DNA of 6,021 nt from SAR116 cluster bacterium (GTDB lineage: Bacteria; Pseudomonadota; Alphaproteobacteria; Puniceispirillales; GCA-002684695), in assembly GCA_002684695.1 (NCBI GenBank), contig NYVQ01000040.1:22871-28891 (forward strand). Reading direction: 5' to 3'. Shown here piece after piece: positions 5,993-6,021 of the stretch. The notes under the pieces are model-generated. The model worked only from the letters and a program-made list of their open reading frames with translations, was not told the origin of the DNA and ran no database searches. The position numbers were made by a program, and so were the translations under genes. Positions within the stretch are counted from its first letter, which is position 1. Every line of letters begins with the position of its first letter.

Positions 5993-6021
5993 TTACCTAT
6001 AGAGTTGTTTGAATTTCTTTA

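Noticed and set aside
1..6021. Mobile element, CRISPR array, defence island, toxin-antitoxin pair, tRNA or rRNA
   Set aside because: No transposase, integrase, terminal repeats, spaced direct repeats or cloverleaf-like sequence was seen; all seven genes fit housekeeping or known-family roles.

Overview
The window is an ordinary, very gene-dense, AT-rich stretch of a bacterial chromosome, with roughly one third G+C by eye. Only about 185 of its 6021 bases lie outside coding sequence. The gene content suggests an alphaproteobacterium with a compact genome, probably marine. The pointers are a small two-helix membrane protein that looks like the alphaproteobacterial DUF2842 family, an exporter with the N-terminal style common in that class, a short-chain dehydrogenase of a type common in Rhodobacter-like relatives, and a secreted TPR protein of a kind seen across that class. 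This placement is inference; the window contains no rRNA or other marker gene.

Layout from left to right: (1) the C-terminal 400 residues of a glutamate dehydrogenase of the mitochondrial/GLUD1-like type, + strand, cut by the left edge; (2) a short-chain dehydrogenase/reductase, - strand, whose 3' end overlaps the GDH 3' end by 22 bases; (3) a half-size ABC exporter with fused membrane and ATPase domains, + strand, divergent from the SDR across 56 bases; (4) a 65-residue DUF2842-like membrane protein, - strand, overlapping the exporter's stop by 4 bases; (5) ribulose-phosphate 3-epimerase (rpe), + strand, divergent from gene 4 across 78 bases that are about 95% A+T; (6) a secreted TPR protein, - strand, whose stop lies one base from the rpe stop; (7) a YbaK/EbsC-type aminoacyl-tRNA deacylase, - strand, 21 bases upstream of gene 6 and probably co-transcribed with it. 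The last 29 bases are the upstream flank of gene 7.

The genes do not form one pathway. They cover nitrogen/carbon exchange (GDH), the pentose phosphate pathway (rpe), translation quality control (YbaK-like), export (ABC) and envelope-associated functions. Transcription direction switches at nearly every gene, and only genes 7 and 6 look like an operon. I see no mobile element, CRISPR array, tRNA, rRNA or defence system, and nothing that amounts to a new biological system. The points most worth a second look are an antenna-like insertion in the GDH, three convergent junctions with no spacer, a perfect 16-base AT palindrome just upstream of rpe, and homopolymer runs near two gene starts.
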